Shown piece by piece: positions 21,770 to 29,164 of a stretch of DNA of 44,033 nucleotides. How positions within the stretch are numbered: position 1 is the first letter of the stretch; every line of letters begins with the position of its first letter. The stretch spans positions 1 through 44,033 of the IMG/VR virus record IMGVR_UViG_3300025138_013595; one strand, given 5' to 3'. Under the pieces are notes generated by a model. It was not told the origin of the DNA. It searched no databases and saw nothing but the letters and a program-made list of their open reading frames with translations. A program made the translations under genes and the position numbers. Source of the stretch: a virus.

Positions 21770-21975
21770 GCAAATATACCATCAGAGACCATAAAGAATT
21801 TGATGGTAATATGCGGGTATTCCTGACAGACCCAACGCAAGTTATGATCATGGGTAGTCCTGAATTGAAAAAGTATATTAAGCAAAGAATCGACGAACAC
21901 CAGAGTAAAATAGAATACTGGGATCGACTTAAGAAATTAAACGAGAAAGTATCCCAAGGGGTTGACAGAGACTGA
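21766..21975 (+). CDS. Hypothetical protein
   Basis: 69 residues from the GTG at 21766 (GTGA overlap). SKYTIRDHKEFDGNMRVF and KIEYWDRLKKLNEKV, mostly helical, charged. Its 3' end contains the -35 of the tmRNA promoter. Unrecognised. Confidence 0.55.
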   Translation: MSKYTIRDHKEFDGNMRVFLTDPTQVMIMGSPELKKYIKQRIDEHQSKIEYWDRLKKLNEKVSQGVDRD

Positions 21976-21989
21976 ATACCTGCTATAAT
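21962..21989 (+). promoter_or_regulatory. Sigma70-type promoter for the tmRNA transcript
   Basis: TTGACA (21962-21967) and TATAAT (21984-21989), 16-bp spacer ending AATACCTG as in the promoter at 18636. Inferred start near 21996, right at the start of the acceptor piece of the tmRNA. Confidence 0.85.
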
Positions 21990-21995
21990 ACATAC

Positions 21996-22335
21996 TGTGT
22001 CGTTGAGGAAGACGGCAAGATTCACACGGACACGGGAGTTCGACTCTCCCCGCCTCCACCAAACACACTCTCTCGTTTCAAAGATATGAAACGCTAGAAC
22101 AATTAAAGACATGACACGGCGGGAGAGTGTGTTTGGCGGGGGCGAAATGGAATCGATTCGGTGAAATCGAAGCGTTGGAGACGACTGAGAAGGCGACCTA
22201 CTCATTAATCGCGGTTGCAAAATCTAACTGACAACAGTTACTCACTCGCTGCTTGATAGCAGCACGGACCCTTGGATGAGGGCAACCTCATTCAAGGCAT
22301 TACAGACAAATGCCTATCTCACTAACTCGGGAAAC
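21996..22335 (+). ncRNA. ssrA: Permuted (two-piece) tmRNA
   Basis: The tRNA-like 3' end comes first: T arm GGGAG/CTCCC with TTCGACT (22034-22050), acceptor CGCCTCC and an encoded ACCA ending at 22061. An intervening segment (22062-22137) follows; CCAAACACACTCTC (22059-22072) pairs perfectly with 22123-22136. The 5' piece begins at 22138 with GGGGGCG, which pairs with CGCCTCC, then AAATGGAATCGATTCGG, the tmRNA start signature. GTCGT at 21999 can pair with ACGAC near 22180 to make helix P2. The tag region ends in the hairpin GCTGC/GCAGC around stop codons. Around 22216 the LAA-ending tag frame is offset from GCA by one A in a run of four. Permuted tmRNAs occur in Alphaproteobacteria and some cyanobacteria. 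Confidence 0.92.
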
Positions 22336-22351
22336 AAGAAAGGAGAATGGC

Positions 22352-22480
22352 ATGACTCATATGACCTATCGTGAAAAGAATGAGTACCGTCGATGGTACG
22401 AAAACATGAAGCGAGAATCGTGGAACGAAAAGTTCCGACAACTACGGAAGACAAGACGCGAAGCGTTGAAGCGGAAGTGA
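22352..22480 (+). CDS. Small basic protein, paralogue of the 35967-36149 gene
   Basis: 42 residues from the ATG at 22352, AAGGAG upstream. EYRRWYENMKRESWNEKFRQ parallels EYRLWYENTKRDHWNRKFRE in the minus-strand protein at 35967-36149, so the two are related. It lies on the tmRNA transcript between the tmRNA and the structured region. Arg/Lys-rich; probably binds nucleic acid or protein. Function unknown. Confidence 0.65.
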   Translation: MTHMTYREKNEYRRWYENMKRESWNEKFRQLRKTRREALKRK

Positions 22481-22800
22481 CAATTGAATAAAAATTGAAG
22501 AGAGACTGATCCTCTCTCTTCGGGACTCGCATAATAATCCTCAGACTGGGGATAGTGCAATCTCTGAATGGTTTAGCGACCTGTTCCCTACGATGTAGAA
22601 ATACTTGAGGGATGACCCTTAGCGGGGTGTGCGGAGAGATCTGAGTAGAGTACTACGCATCATGTACAGTCACTCGAAAAGTTCAGGTATACATGAATCC
22701 TGAGTCCCATTGATCTAATTTGGTAGAGTGGAGTGGAAACGCGATCAGAAAAATCTGATTGTTGGACTCCGAAATGGTCCCACACATTCTACCATACATA
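22481..22800 (+). ncRNA. Candidate structured non-coding RNA
   Basis: About 320 bases without a plausible gene. It begins with a 9-bp hairpin (GAAGAGAGA/TCTCTCTTC, 22497-22521), and near its end has a closing helix GGTAGAGTG/CATTCTACC (22722-22730/22785-22793) enclosing GATCAGA/TCTGATT (22743-22760) and a GGAC/GTCC stem. It does not match tRNA, RNase P, 6S or group I intron signatures I know. Located directly before a good terminator and on the tmRNA transcript. Nature unknown. Confidence 0.45.
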
Positions 22801-22801
22801 G

Positions 22802-22833
22802 AAAGCATCACCTTCGGGTGGTGCTTTTCTTTT
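22802..22833 (+). terminator. Intrinsic terminator with UUCG loop
   Basis: 11-bp stem AAAGCATCACC/GGTGGTGCTTT closed by a TTCG tetraloop and followed by TTTCTTTT. Ends the tmRNA transcript. Confidence 0.92.
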
Positions 22834-22864
22834 ACGCCTACATATTTGGTCAAGGGAGACTTAC

Positions 22865-23947
22865 ATGAAAGAATTCAACGACCTATATGAGCAGGCAAAA
22901 TTCTGCTATAAACTAAACGAGGCAAGATCTCGCGGTGAGGAGATGGAAGAATTTATTATCGCAGCAATCAACAAAGAACCGCAACCCGTATCGAAATTCG
23001 GTATCGAAGACGGAGCAGGGGAACGAATCGCCAAGCAACTCCGCAAAGCAGGAGTGAAGGGAAAAGGTTTGGTTCTCGGTGCAGACCAACTAGAAGTCAC
23101 TGAACTCTGGTCACAATACTGGTTACCCGGAAAGGTTCCAGCATCCACGAAGACACCAAAGACAGACTTCAAGATCGGCAATGATAAAATTTCATTAAAG
23201 ACTGGTGGTGCTGCTCAGTTAATGAGTGGTGGTAAGAACGAATCTATCGCTACCTTCTATTGTGCTATTGACCGTCTAGGTCTTAACATGGGTGGCATGG
23301 CATCCCGTATCGAAAAGGCAATGCTTGATTTATCTCCCTCAAGTATCGCACAGAGTAATCTCAAAGATGAAATTAAACTCGGTAAAGATAAAGTAGTTAA
23401 AGCAGCGAATGAAGCACACAAGGTTCTGATGGGAGACATGAAAAAGATGTTTGCATCGAACCCAGACTTTGCATACGAATTTGCATATGAAGCAATGACT
23501 GGTGATATTAAATTCGGTGGTAGTGATGGTTCATGTTCTCACTTCCTCTCGGTCTCTGACGACGGCAATACAATTAAATTGGTTGGAGTTGGCGACGAAG
23601 CATATGTAAGAAAAGTTGCAAGTAAGATGAAAGTTTCCGTCCGGTTCAAGACCACCAGTGAAAAGTCTGGTGGAGTCAAGACCGGGCGTTATCGTTACTG
23701 GTCTGCCATCGGACTTATTGTAGATAAACTCACCGAGAGTTATGAGGAAATTGGTCAACTACTTAATGAGGGTAAACTCGACGAAGGTATTCTTGGAAGA
23801 ATTCTTAACAAGTTCATTGCTTTCCTTAAGAAGCAAATTGCCAAGATCAAAGAATTCGTTGTCAAGTCAGGAAAGAACCTGATCGAATTCCTCGGAGCAG
23901 AACCAAGCGTTTCCTTTAACAACAATATTGACTTTACTAAGATATGA
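22865..23947 (+). CDS. Capsid-targeted candidate with PD-(D/E)XK-like motif
   Basis: 360 residues. Leader-like start MKEFNDLYEQAKFCYKLNEA; the first [IL]-x-E|A is LNE|A at 17-19. Residues about 100-125 have KTDFKIGNDKISLKTGGAAQ followed by LMSGGKNES, reminiscent of the D...(E/S)-x-K core of restriction-like nucleases, though not proven. Two adjacent protease-like sites, LNE|G and LDE|G, occur at 300-308, just before a Lys-rich amphipathic tail. It starts a plus-strand run of leader-bearing genes after the tmRNA terminator, overlapping the next gene by 4 nt. Function unconfirmed; nuclease-like role inferred. Confidence 0.75.
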   Translation: MKEFNDLYEQAKFCYKLNEARSRGEEMEEFIIAAINKEPQPVSKFGIEDGAGERIAKQLRKAGVKGKGLVLGADQLEVTELWSQYWLPGKVPASTKTPKTDFKIGNDKISLKTGGAAQLMSGGKNESIATFYCAIDRLGLNMGGMASRIEKAMLDLSPSSIAQSNLKDEIKLGKDKVVKAANEAHKVLMGDMKKMFASNPDFAYEFAYEAMTGDIKFGGSDGSCSHFLSVSDDGNTIKLVGVGDEAYVRKVASKMKVSVRFKTTSEKSGGVKTGRYRYWSAIGLIVDKLTESYEEIGQLLNEGKLDEGILGRILNKFIAFLKKQIAKIKEFVVKSGKNLIEFLGAEPSVSFNNNIDFTKI

Positions 23948-24657
23948 AATCTTTTAAAACTTACATTTCATTAGAAGAACAAAGTGCAGTCACCTCTCAT
24001 GGTGAACCAACTGCACATCAATATCGCATTATGCAAAAATCCCATGAGATTCTGCCCGTGGACTCCGTTCAGGGTCTAATCTCTGCACCCCCGTCCAGTT
24101 CCTCTGACGAGACGCGGGCGGAACTCATGGAATTACAAGATAGACTTGAACTGGGAACAGACAATAAGAAAATGTTGGATAAGTGGGATCTGGATCTTCT
24201 TGCTCCATTTGTAAAGTATCTTAAAGACAACAATCTCCGATATGATAAAGAACTTTTAAATGATATAATCAACGCTTCCACGGTCGTGATGTTAAAGCAA
24301 AAGTATCTTTTTGATCGTCCTCGTCCGGGCATTGTAGCGAAAGATATGGGTCTTCCCCTATCTCCTCTCAAGAGCGGCACAGCGGACTCTCCAGCGTATC
24401 CTAGTGGACACAGTGGGCAGTCCAGACTCATCGCACTGTACCTCACAGGACTCCATAGAGACCACTCTAGCAGTTTCTTAGATTTAGCGGAAGAATGTGG
24501 TCAGTCAAGACTAAACGCCGGTGTACACTATCCTAGCGACCACGAAGCGGGTGTGGAACTAGGAAATAAATTATACGCTTCGATGAAGACGGATGAGACT
24601 AAAAAAATAAAATATAAAGACTTACCCGCACCACCAACCGGCATGGAAGGATATTGA
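23944..24657 (+). CDS. PAP2-family acid phosphatase with capsid-targeting leader
   Basis: 237 residues. All three PAP2 motifs are present: K120-x6-R127P (KYLFDRPRP), PSGH at 153-156, and SR-x5-H-x3-D (Ser188, Arg189, His195, Asp199). These provide the catalytic His and phosphate-binding Arg/Lys of class A acid phosphatases and lipid phosphatases. There is no signal peptide or membrane segment. Instead the start MKSFKTYISLEEQ is a T4-like leader ending L-E-E. This suggests a soluble phosphatase packaged with the genome. Possible substrates include nucleotides, sugar phosphates or pyrophosphates; none is shown. I am confident of the family, less so of the role. Confidence 0.88.
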   Translation: MKSFKTYISLEEQSAVTSHGEPTAHQYRIMQKSHEILPVDSVQGLISAPPSSSSDETRAELMELQDRLELGTDNKKMLDKWDLDLLAPFVKYLKDNNLRYDKELLNDIINASTVVMLKQKYLFDRPRPGIVAKDMGLPLSPLKSGTADSPAYPSGHSGQSRLIALYLTGLHRDHSSSFLDLAEECGQSRLNAGVHYPSDHEAGVELGNKLYASMKTDETKKIKYKDLPAPPTGMEGY

Positions 24658-24658
24658 T

Positions 24659-25873
24659 ATGTTAGATTTTAAAAGATTCTTATCCGAAGAAAAGAACCTC
24701 CACCTTGAACACCTTGAAGACGAGTTGATCAACAATGGATCCAAGGGTGCAAGAGAAGCAATTACCTTTGCAGAATCTCTTGTAAAAATGTTAGCAGGTA
24801 GTGGGTCGAAAAAGTACAACATCACTGTCAAATGGGACGGCGCACCCGCAGTCTTTGCGGGCATCAACCCCGAGAACGGAAAGTTCTTCGTTGGGTCGAA
24901 GAGTGTTTTCAATGTTACCCCAAAGATAAACTATACTAACGCAGATATTGCTAAAAATCATACAGGCGGTCTTGCTGATAAATTGAAAGTTGCGTTAGCA
25001 AACTTATCAAAACTAGGAATCAAAGATGTGCTACAGGGTGATATGATGTTCAGTGACGATCTTGCTTCCCAGAAGATCGATGGCGTAGATTATATTACCT
25101 TTACTCCAAACACAATCACATACGCTGTTCCGGCAGATAGCGATCTTGCGAATACAATTGTCAAAGCAAAGATGGGAATCATTTTCCATACCAAATATAC
25201 CGGCAATGATCTCCAGACGATGAAGGCATCATTTGGTCCTGATATTTCATATCTTAAGAAAACCTCAGCAGTATGGTTTGACGATGCAACACTTAAAGAT
25301 GAAACGGGAGTTGCAACATTTACTGCAAAAGAAACAGAAGCAGTTAAAAAGAAATTACAGAAGATTCGTGCCATGATGGACCGAAAGACCATGAAGGTTA
25401 TGGATGATTTCCTTGCTGATGACACGATGCAATTATACATTAAGACATTCTATAATACACTCGTCCGTGCTGGAGCATTCGGAACTCCCTCTGCCACATA
25501 TGCAGGATTCAAGGAGTGGACCGAAAAGAAATTTGATACAGACATTGCCAAGATGAAGTCTGAAAAAGGTAAAGAAAAGAAACTACAAGTAAAGAAACAA
25601 ATGATGTCATATATCCGAAGCAACTCCAAGGCGTTGTTACGGATGTTCGCTGTACATGCAGCGTTGCGTGATGTCAAGATGATTCTCGTCCGTAAGATCG
25701 AACAGGTTAAGTCTATTGGACTCTTCCTTAAGACGGACAATGGATTCGATGTGACTGCCCCGGAGGGTTTTGTTGCAATCGATAGACTATCAAATCGGGC
25801 ATTTAAACTCGTTGATAGATTAAATTTCTCACAGGCAAACTTTAATGCCGCCAAGAACTGGGAAAAAGGATAA
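24659..25873 (+). CDS. Ligase/nucleotidyltransferase-like protein (DUF6267-like) with leader
   Basis: 404 residues. The leader MLDFKRFLSEE ends L-S-E|E. KWDG at 58-61 (ITVKWDGAPAVFAG) is the covalent-nucleotidyl-transfer motif I (KxDG) of DNA/RNA ligases and capping enzymes. FFVGSKSVF (77-84), LQGDMMF (125-131) and MGIIFHTKY fit later motifs in the same family-like order. The C-terminal half is Lys-rich and helical. Its marine-phage relatives (DUF6267-like) are of unknown function. If active it would join or modify nucleic-acid ends; that is inference. Confidence 0.78.
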   Translation: MLDFKRFLSEEKNLHLEHLEDELINNGSKGAREAITFAESLVKMLAGSGSKKYNITVKWDGAPAVFAGINPENGKFFVGSKSVFNVTPKINYTNADIAKNHTGGLADKLKVALANLSKLGIKDVLQGDMMFSDDLASQKIDGVDYITFTPNTITYAVPADSDLANTIVKAKMGIIFHTKYTGNDLQTMKASFGPDISYLKKTSAVWFDDATLKDETGVATFTAKETEAVKKKLQKIRAMMDRKTMKVMDDFLADDTMQLYIKTFYNTLVRAGAFGTPSATYAGFKEWTEKKFDTDIAKMKSEKGKEKKLQVKKQMMSYIRSNSKALLRMFAVHAALRDVKMILVRKIEQVKSIGLFLKTDNGFDVTAPEGFVAIDRLSNRAFKLVDRLNFSQANFNAAKNWEKG

Positions 25874-25876
25874 ATA
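25869..25876 (+). promoter_or_regulatory. Possible late promoter (GATAAATA)
   Basis: GATAAATA, one base from TATAAATA, followed by CTTAAAAGGAGATAAAC before the next ATG. A nearly identical arrangement, CATAAATACTTTAGTAC then AGGAGATAAACA, precedes the 28468 gene, suggesting a common control unit. Confidence 0.4.
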
Positions 25877-25893
25877 CTTAAAAGGAGATAAAC

Positions 25894-26088
25894 ATGGCAT
25901 CTAGAAAATTAAATGCAAAGACGTATCAAATCAAAAGACTATCTCGTCGAGATGAAATTAGTTCTAAAACACGTTGTGGTTATACACCATTACCTAAACC
26001 AGAACCAGTTACACCTGTCGCAGAAGTCCCCGTTGTAAAACCAAAAAAAGCACCAGCACCGAAGTTGCGTGCAAAGTCCACCAAATAA
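25894..26088 (+). CDS. Small Pro/Lys-rich basic protein
   Basis: 64 residues: MASRKLNAKTYQIKRLSRRD, then PKPEPVTPVAEVPVVKPKKA. Strongly basic with a Pro/Val/Lys tail resembling DNA-condensing or linker peptides. AAAGGAG ribosome site. It follows the ligase-like gene in the cargo operon. Possible head-internal DNA-binding protein; inferred. Confidence 0.6.
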   Translation: MASRKLNAKTYQIKRLSRRDEISSKTRCGYTPLPKPEPVTPVAEVPVVKPKKAPAPKLRAKSTK

Positions 26089-26098
26089 GGAGGTGATC
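26086..26098 (+). promoter_or_regulatory. Exceptionally complete Shine-Dalgarno sequence
   Basis: TAAGGAGGTGATC is complementary to 13 bases of the usual 3' end of 16S rRNA (GATCACCTCCTTA), six bases before the ATG at 26100. This is far longer than usual and should give very strong initiation. Confidence 0.85.
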
Positions 26099-26099
26099 T

Positions 26100-26231
26100 A
26101 TGGAAAATTTAGACACTGCTAACATTCTCGGAACTATTTTTTACAGTATCGTTGTCTTTGGTCTTGGTGCCTTAAGTGGCAGAAAGATCTGGTACTGGGT
26201 TCGTAAATTCTTTCCTTGGAACAAGGACTGA
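26100..26231 (+). CDS. Small single-helix membrane protein (43 aa)
   Basis: 43 residues, hydrophobic helix ILGTIFYSIVVFGLGALSG (about 9-27) followed by basic, aromatic RKIWYWVRKFFPWNKD. TGATG overlap with the large fusion gene downstream and an unusually complete Shine-Dalgarno. Possible membrane anchor or lysis-related peptide; unknown. Confidence 0.65.
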   Translation: MENLDTANILGTIFYSIVVFGLGALSGRKIWYWVRKFFPWNKD

Positions 26232-28471
26232 TGATAGAATATCGTTCATTAAAAGAACGTACCCTACTCAGGGGACAGAAAGAGAAATCTGCTGTCCTCA
26301 CATTCGGTAGGTTTCAACCACCAACAACCGGTCACGGTAAACTGGTGGATGCTGTCCTATCAACTGCGAAGAAACTGGGGGCGGATGCCTTTATTTTCCC
26401 CAGTCGAACGCAGGATAAAAAGAAGAACCCTCTTCAGACCAAAGATAAAGTAAAATTTCTCAAGAAGTTCTTCCCGCGTGCCCGGATTGTCAACGACAAA
26501 AATGCAAAGACTGTTTTCACCGCAATTGAAAGTCTTGTAAAGAAAAATTACACCGACATCACCCTAGTTGTCGGTGGTGATCGGGTCGATGAGTTCAAGA
26601 AAACCATCGCACCCTACGTTGATGAAATGGGACTTAAAAAGTTTCAAGTCGTTAGTGCCGGTGAGCGTGATCCAGACGCAACCGATGTCAGTGGAATGAG
26701 TGCGTCGAAAATGCGTGCTGCCGTTACTGACAATGACTTCGACTCCTTTATGAAAGGAATTCCCAAGGGTGTTGGTAAAAGAGTTGCAAAAGAACTCTTC
26801 GATACTCTGAAGAAAGAGATGGGTCTAAACGAAGAAACCAAGGAACCAAAGAAGAACAACCTCAAACGATTCCTCATCGTTAGTGCTTCTGATAAAGGAG
26901 ACACTACATCTAAACTTATCGATGCAGTAGAAGACTTAGGACACAAACCCACGGTCATTCGTGCGGACACGGCATATATCGGTGATGTGGACGGCGACAA
27001 TCTAACAATTGAAAACATTGATAAGAAGGGCGAAGACATTACAATTAATGTCAAAGAAACAATTGCTTTTGTCCGAGGATCCTCCATGAAGACCGCAGGT
27101 GGTCGAGCATTAGTTGAGGGTCTGGACAGTAGCAATACTTTGGTTATAAATTCAAAGCAAGTTTTCGACTTGCTTGGTAACAAGTATGCCACCCACGTTT
27201 TGTTTGAAAGAGAAAATATCAATACCCCACGAACCGCGTTGATCACAAACGAGTCATCGATTGATCGGGCGCACAAGAAGGTCGGTGGAAAGTTCCCGGT
27301 CATCGTGAAGTCACTTCATGGCGCAGAGGGAATCGGTGTTGCGAAGGTTGACTCACAAGAGTCTTTCAAATCAGTTGTACAATCACTGCGTAAAAGCGGC
27401 GAGGATATTCTTGTACAGGAAATGATCGACATCGATGGAGATGTAAGAAGTATTGTCATGGATGGTAAAATCGTCGCATCCATGAAACGACTCAAGGCAG
27501 AGAAAGACTTCCGAACCAACAAGGCGTTGGGTGCAGAAAGCGAACCATATTCCCTCTCTGAATCTGAAAAGAAATTTGTAAAGAAAATTGCAAAGGCATC
27601 TGGTGCTATCCTTGCTGGCGTAGACCATGCGATTGCTAAGGACGGAAAACTATATGCCATTGAAGTGAACGCTTCTCCCGGTTCTGGTGCCCAAGATTAT
27701 ACAAAGTATATCGACGAGGATCAAGAAGAGGGAGTTGTCGATGGCGACGAACTCGTCAGAGATATTGTAGAGAGATCGCTACTCATCACTAAACCGGCAG
27801 AGGCATTCACTGTCGGTCGTGTTGAAACTGTCAAGATCGGTGGACGTACAATCAAAACTAGAGTTGATTCTGGTAACTCATCATATTCTGTCGTTGATGC
27901 AAGAGAAATAAAAGAAAGCAAAGGAACAGTCCGGTTTGTTTTCGACAGCACCAAGTTTAAACGTCCAGTGGTTGACACTGTAGAGATAAACATGGGTGGT
28001 GGTAAATTTGAAGAACGATATGTGGTCGAGATGGACATGCAGATTGGTCGAAAGACTTTTGAAAATGTAAAGTTCTCTTTATCTGATCGCAGTTCAAATG
28101 TATATCCTTCCCTCCTTGGTAACGAGTTTATGAAAGAAAACAACGTAGTGGTTCACACCAACGAAGTTTACATGCAGGAACTTGAAGAGAGAACTCTCAC
28201 TAAGGGTGAGAAGGATAAAAAAGAGAAATATATAAAAGGAATGAAGAAGCAAGCGAAAGATTTTAAAAAACGCTATGGTTCAGATTACAAGTCGGTGATG
28301 TACGGCACCGCAACCAAGATGGCAAAACGTGATGCCACCGAGGAAGATATTGATTTTGATTCTCCTCCTGAAGAGGGAACTGATGAAATTGTACGGCGTT
28401 ATAAAAAAATGACTCCGGGTGAATTGAATGAAATTGCACATAAATACTTTAGTACAGGAGATAAACAATGA
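26231..28471 (+). CDS. HIGH-type nucleotidylyltransferase / RimK-like ATP-grasp / RimB-like retropepsin fusion
   Basis: 746 residues; the ATG at 26231 (TGATG) is chosen over an upstream TTG. Leader MIEYRSLKE ends L-K-E. Domain 1 (about 20-195): nucleotidylyltransferase with FGRFQPPTTGH (TTGH at 32-35), GGDRVDEF (115-122) and SGMSASKMR (154-162). Domain 2 (about 210-515): RimK-like ATP-grasp, with RPR-like TPRTAL, the nucleotide-binding segment near K360 (FPVIVKSLHGAEGIGV) and the metal site IEVNAS (477-482). Domain 3 (about 525-645): retropepsin-type aspartic protease with DSG at 546-548 and LLGNEFM, as in RimB/DUF785 proteins. C-terminus (650-746) has RTLTKGEKDKK and MYGTATKMAKR. [IL]-x-E sites occur at 199-201 and 651-653. 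RimK and RimB in bacteria modify ribosomal protein S6; combined here in one packaged-type protein. Confidence 0.88.
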   Translation: MIEYRSLKERTLLRGQKEKSAVLTFGRFQPPTTGHGKLVDAVLSTAKKLGADAFIFPSRTQDKKKNPLQTKDKVKFLKKFFPRARIVNDKNAKTVFTAIESLVKKNYTDITLVVGGDRVDEFKKTIAPYVDEMGLKKFQVVSAGERDPDATDVSGMSASKMRAAVTDNDFDSFMKGIPKGVGKRVAKELFDTLKKEMGLNEETKEPKKNNLKRFLIVSASDKGDTTSKLIDAVEDLGHKPTVIRADTAYIGDVDGDNLTIENIDKKGEDITINVKETIAFVRGSSMKTAGGRALVEGLDSSNTLVINSKQVFDLLGNKYATHVLFERENINTPRTALITNESSIDRAHKKVGGKFPVIVKSLHGAEGIGVAKVDSQESFKSVVQSLRKSGEDILVQEMIDIDGDVRSIVMDGKIVASMKRLKAEKDFRTNKALGAESEPYSLSESEKKFVKKIAKASGAILAGVDHAIAKDGKLYAIEVNASPGSGAQDYTKYIDEDQEEGVVDGDELVRDIVERSLLITKPAEAFTVGRVETVKIGGRTIKTRVDSGNSSYSVVDAREIKESKGTVRFVFDSTKFKRPVVDTVEINMGGGKFEERYVVEMDMQIGRKTFENVKFSLSDRSSNVYPSLLGNEFMKENNVVVHTNEVYMQELEERTLTKGEKDKKEKYIKGMKKQAKDFKKRYGSDYKSVMYGTATKMAKRDATEEDIDFDSPPEEGTDEIVRRYKKMTPGELNEIAHKYFSTGDKQ
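28439..28446 (+). promoter_or_regulatory. Possible late promoter (CATAAATA)
   Basis: CATAAATA differs from TATAAATA at the first base only. It lies at the end of the fusion gene, 22 bases before the ATG at 28468, followed by AGGAGATAAACA. Very similar to the element at 25869. Confidence 0.4.
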
Positions 28472-28785
28472 CAGCACCAAATCCATTTGACAACAGCACT
28501 ACTAATAACCTCAAGGGGGTTATTGATGCGGTTAGTCAAGTTATTAGTGGCGGAGAACCCGCCGTCCCAGAAGAAATGGGAACACATGCCGATGCAGCAG
28601 CATCGGAGATTGCTAAGATCGAAGGACCACATCTTCAGGGTGATATCACCAAGATTATGCAAAAGCATTTTTCTGCTGGATCCAAAGGCAACCCACAAGA
28701 AACTAAGATGCAAAAAGCATTTGAAAAGGAAGTTGGGAAGCGAGTTGCCCAAGGGCGAGCGGCAGGAAAGTGGAAAGAACACTGA
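28468..28785 (+). CDS. Hypothetical protein
   Basis: 105 residues starting MTAPNPFDNSTTNNLKGVID. Ala/Glu/Lys-rich helical body with DAAASEIAKIEGPHLQGDI and KMQKAFEKEVGKRVAQGR. ATGA overlap with the fusion gene. No family recognised; may be a structural or scaffold-associated protein. Confidence 0.62.
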   Translation: MTAPNPFDNSTTNNLKGVIDAVSQVISGGEPAVPEEMGTHADAAASEIAKIEGPHLQGDITKIMQKHFSAGSKGNPQETKMQKAFEKEVGKRVAQGRAAGKWKEH

Positions 28786-28786
28786 T

Positions 28787-29164
28787 GTGATAGATAATAT
28801 TTATTATGGTTTTGATGATGATGCATTCCAAGATTATGCAATGCAAAATTATAAAAATCCTTCTTGCTCGGGAAGAGAAGAATTTGAAGAGGATATAAAC
28901 CGAATCAAATATGTCAAGCGTCTGTTTGGCAGATACTTCTCAACCGGAGAACTTAAAGAACGATTGATATTGAATCATATCATCATCTTTTATAATGTAT
29001 TTGAGATGGAAGCAGCGACTAAGATGCTTTTCTATCGTATGGAAGATAGATTTAAACCATTAGTGAAAACATTTTTGGTTTACCTAAATTACCTTCCTGA
29101 AGATGAAGCATATGTACGAGTCCCAATGGATACAAAAGTTATACAGATACTCAGGAGACTATAA
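28787..29164 (+). CDS. Conserved T4-like phage protein (marine type), unknown function
   Basis: 125 residues from the GTG at 28787. The order NIYYGFDDDAFQDYA, NPSCSGREEFEEDINR, KRLFGRYFSTGELKERLILN, NHIIIFYNVF and FLVYLNYLPE is characteristic of a small protein found in many marine T4-like phages. No enzyme motif; function unknown. One-base TAATG overlap with the next leader-bearing gene. Confidence 0.75.
   Translation: MIDNIYYGFDDDAFQDYAMQNYKNPSCSGREEFEEDINRIKYVKRLFGRYFSTGELKERLILNHIIIFYNVFEMEAATKMLFYRMEDRFKPLVKTFLVYLNYLPEDEAYVRVPMDTKVIQILRRL

Noticed and set aside
21588-22220. Minus-strand 210-codon open frame
   Set aside because: Overlaps the tmRNA and two plus-strand genes; no start signal or recognised domain.
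22481-22800. Group I intron or RNase P RNA
   Set aside because: No recognisable core motifs of either class were seen.
28798-28805. AATAAATA on the minus strand as a promoter
   Set aside because: No minus-strand gene nearby.
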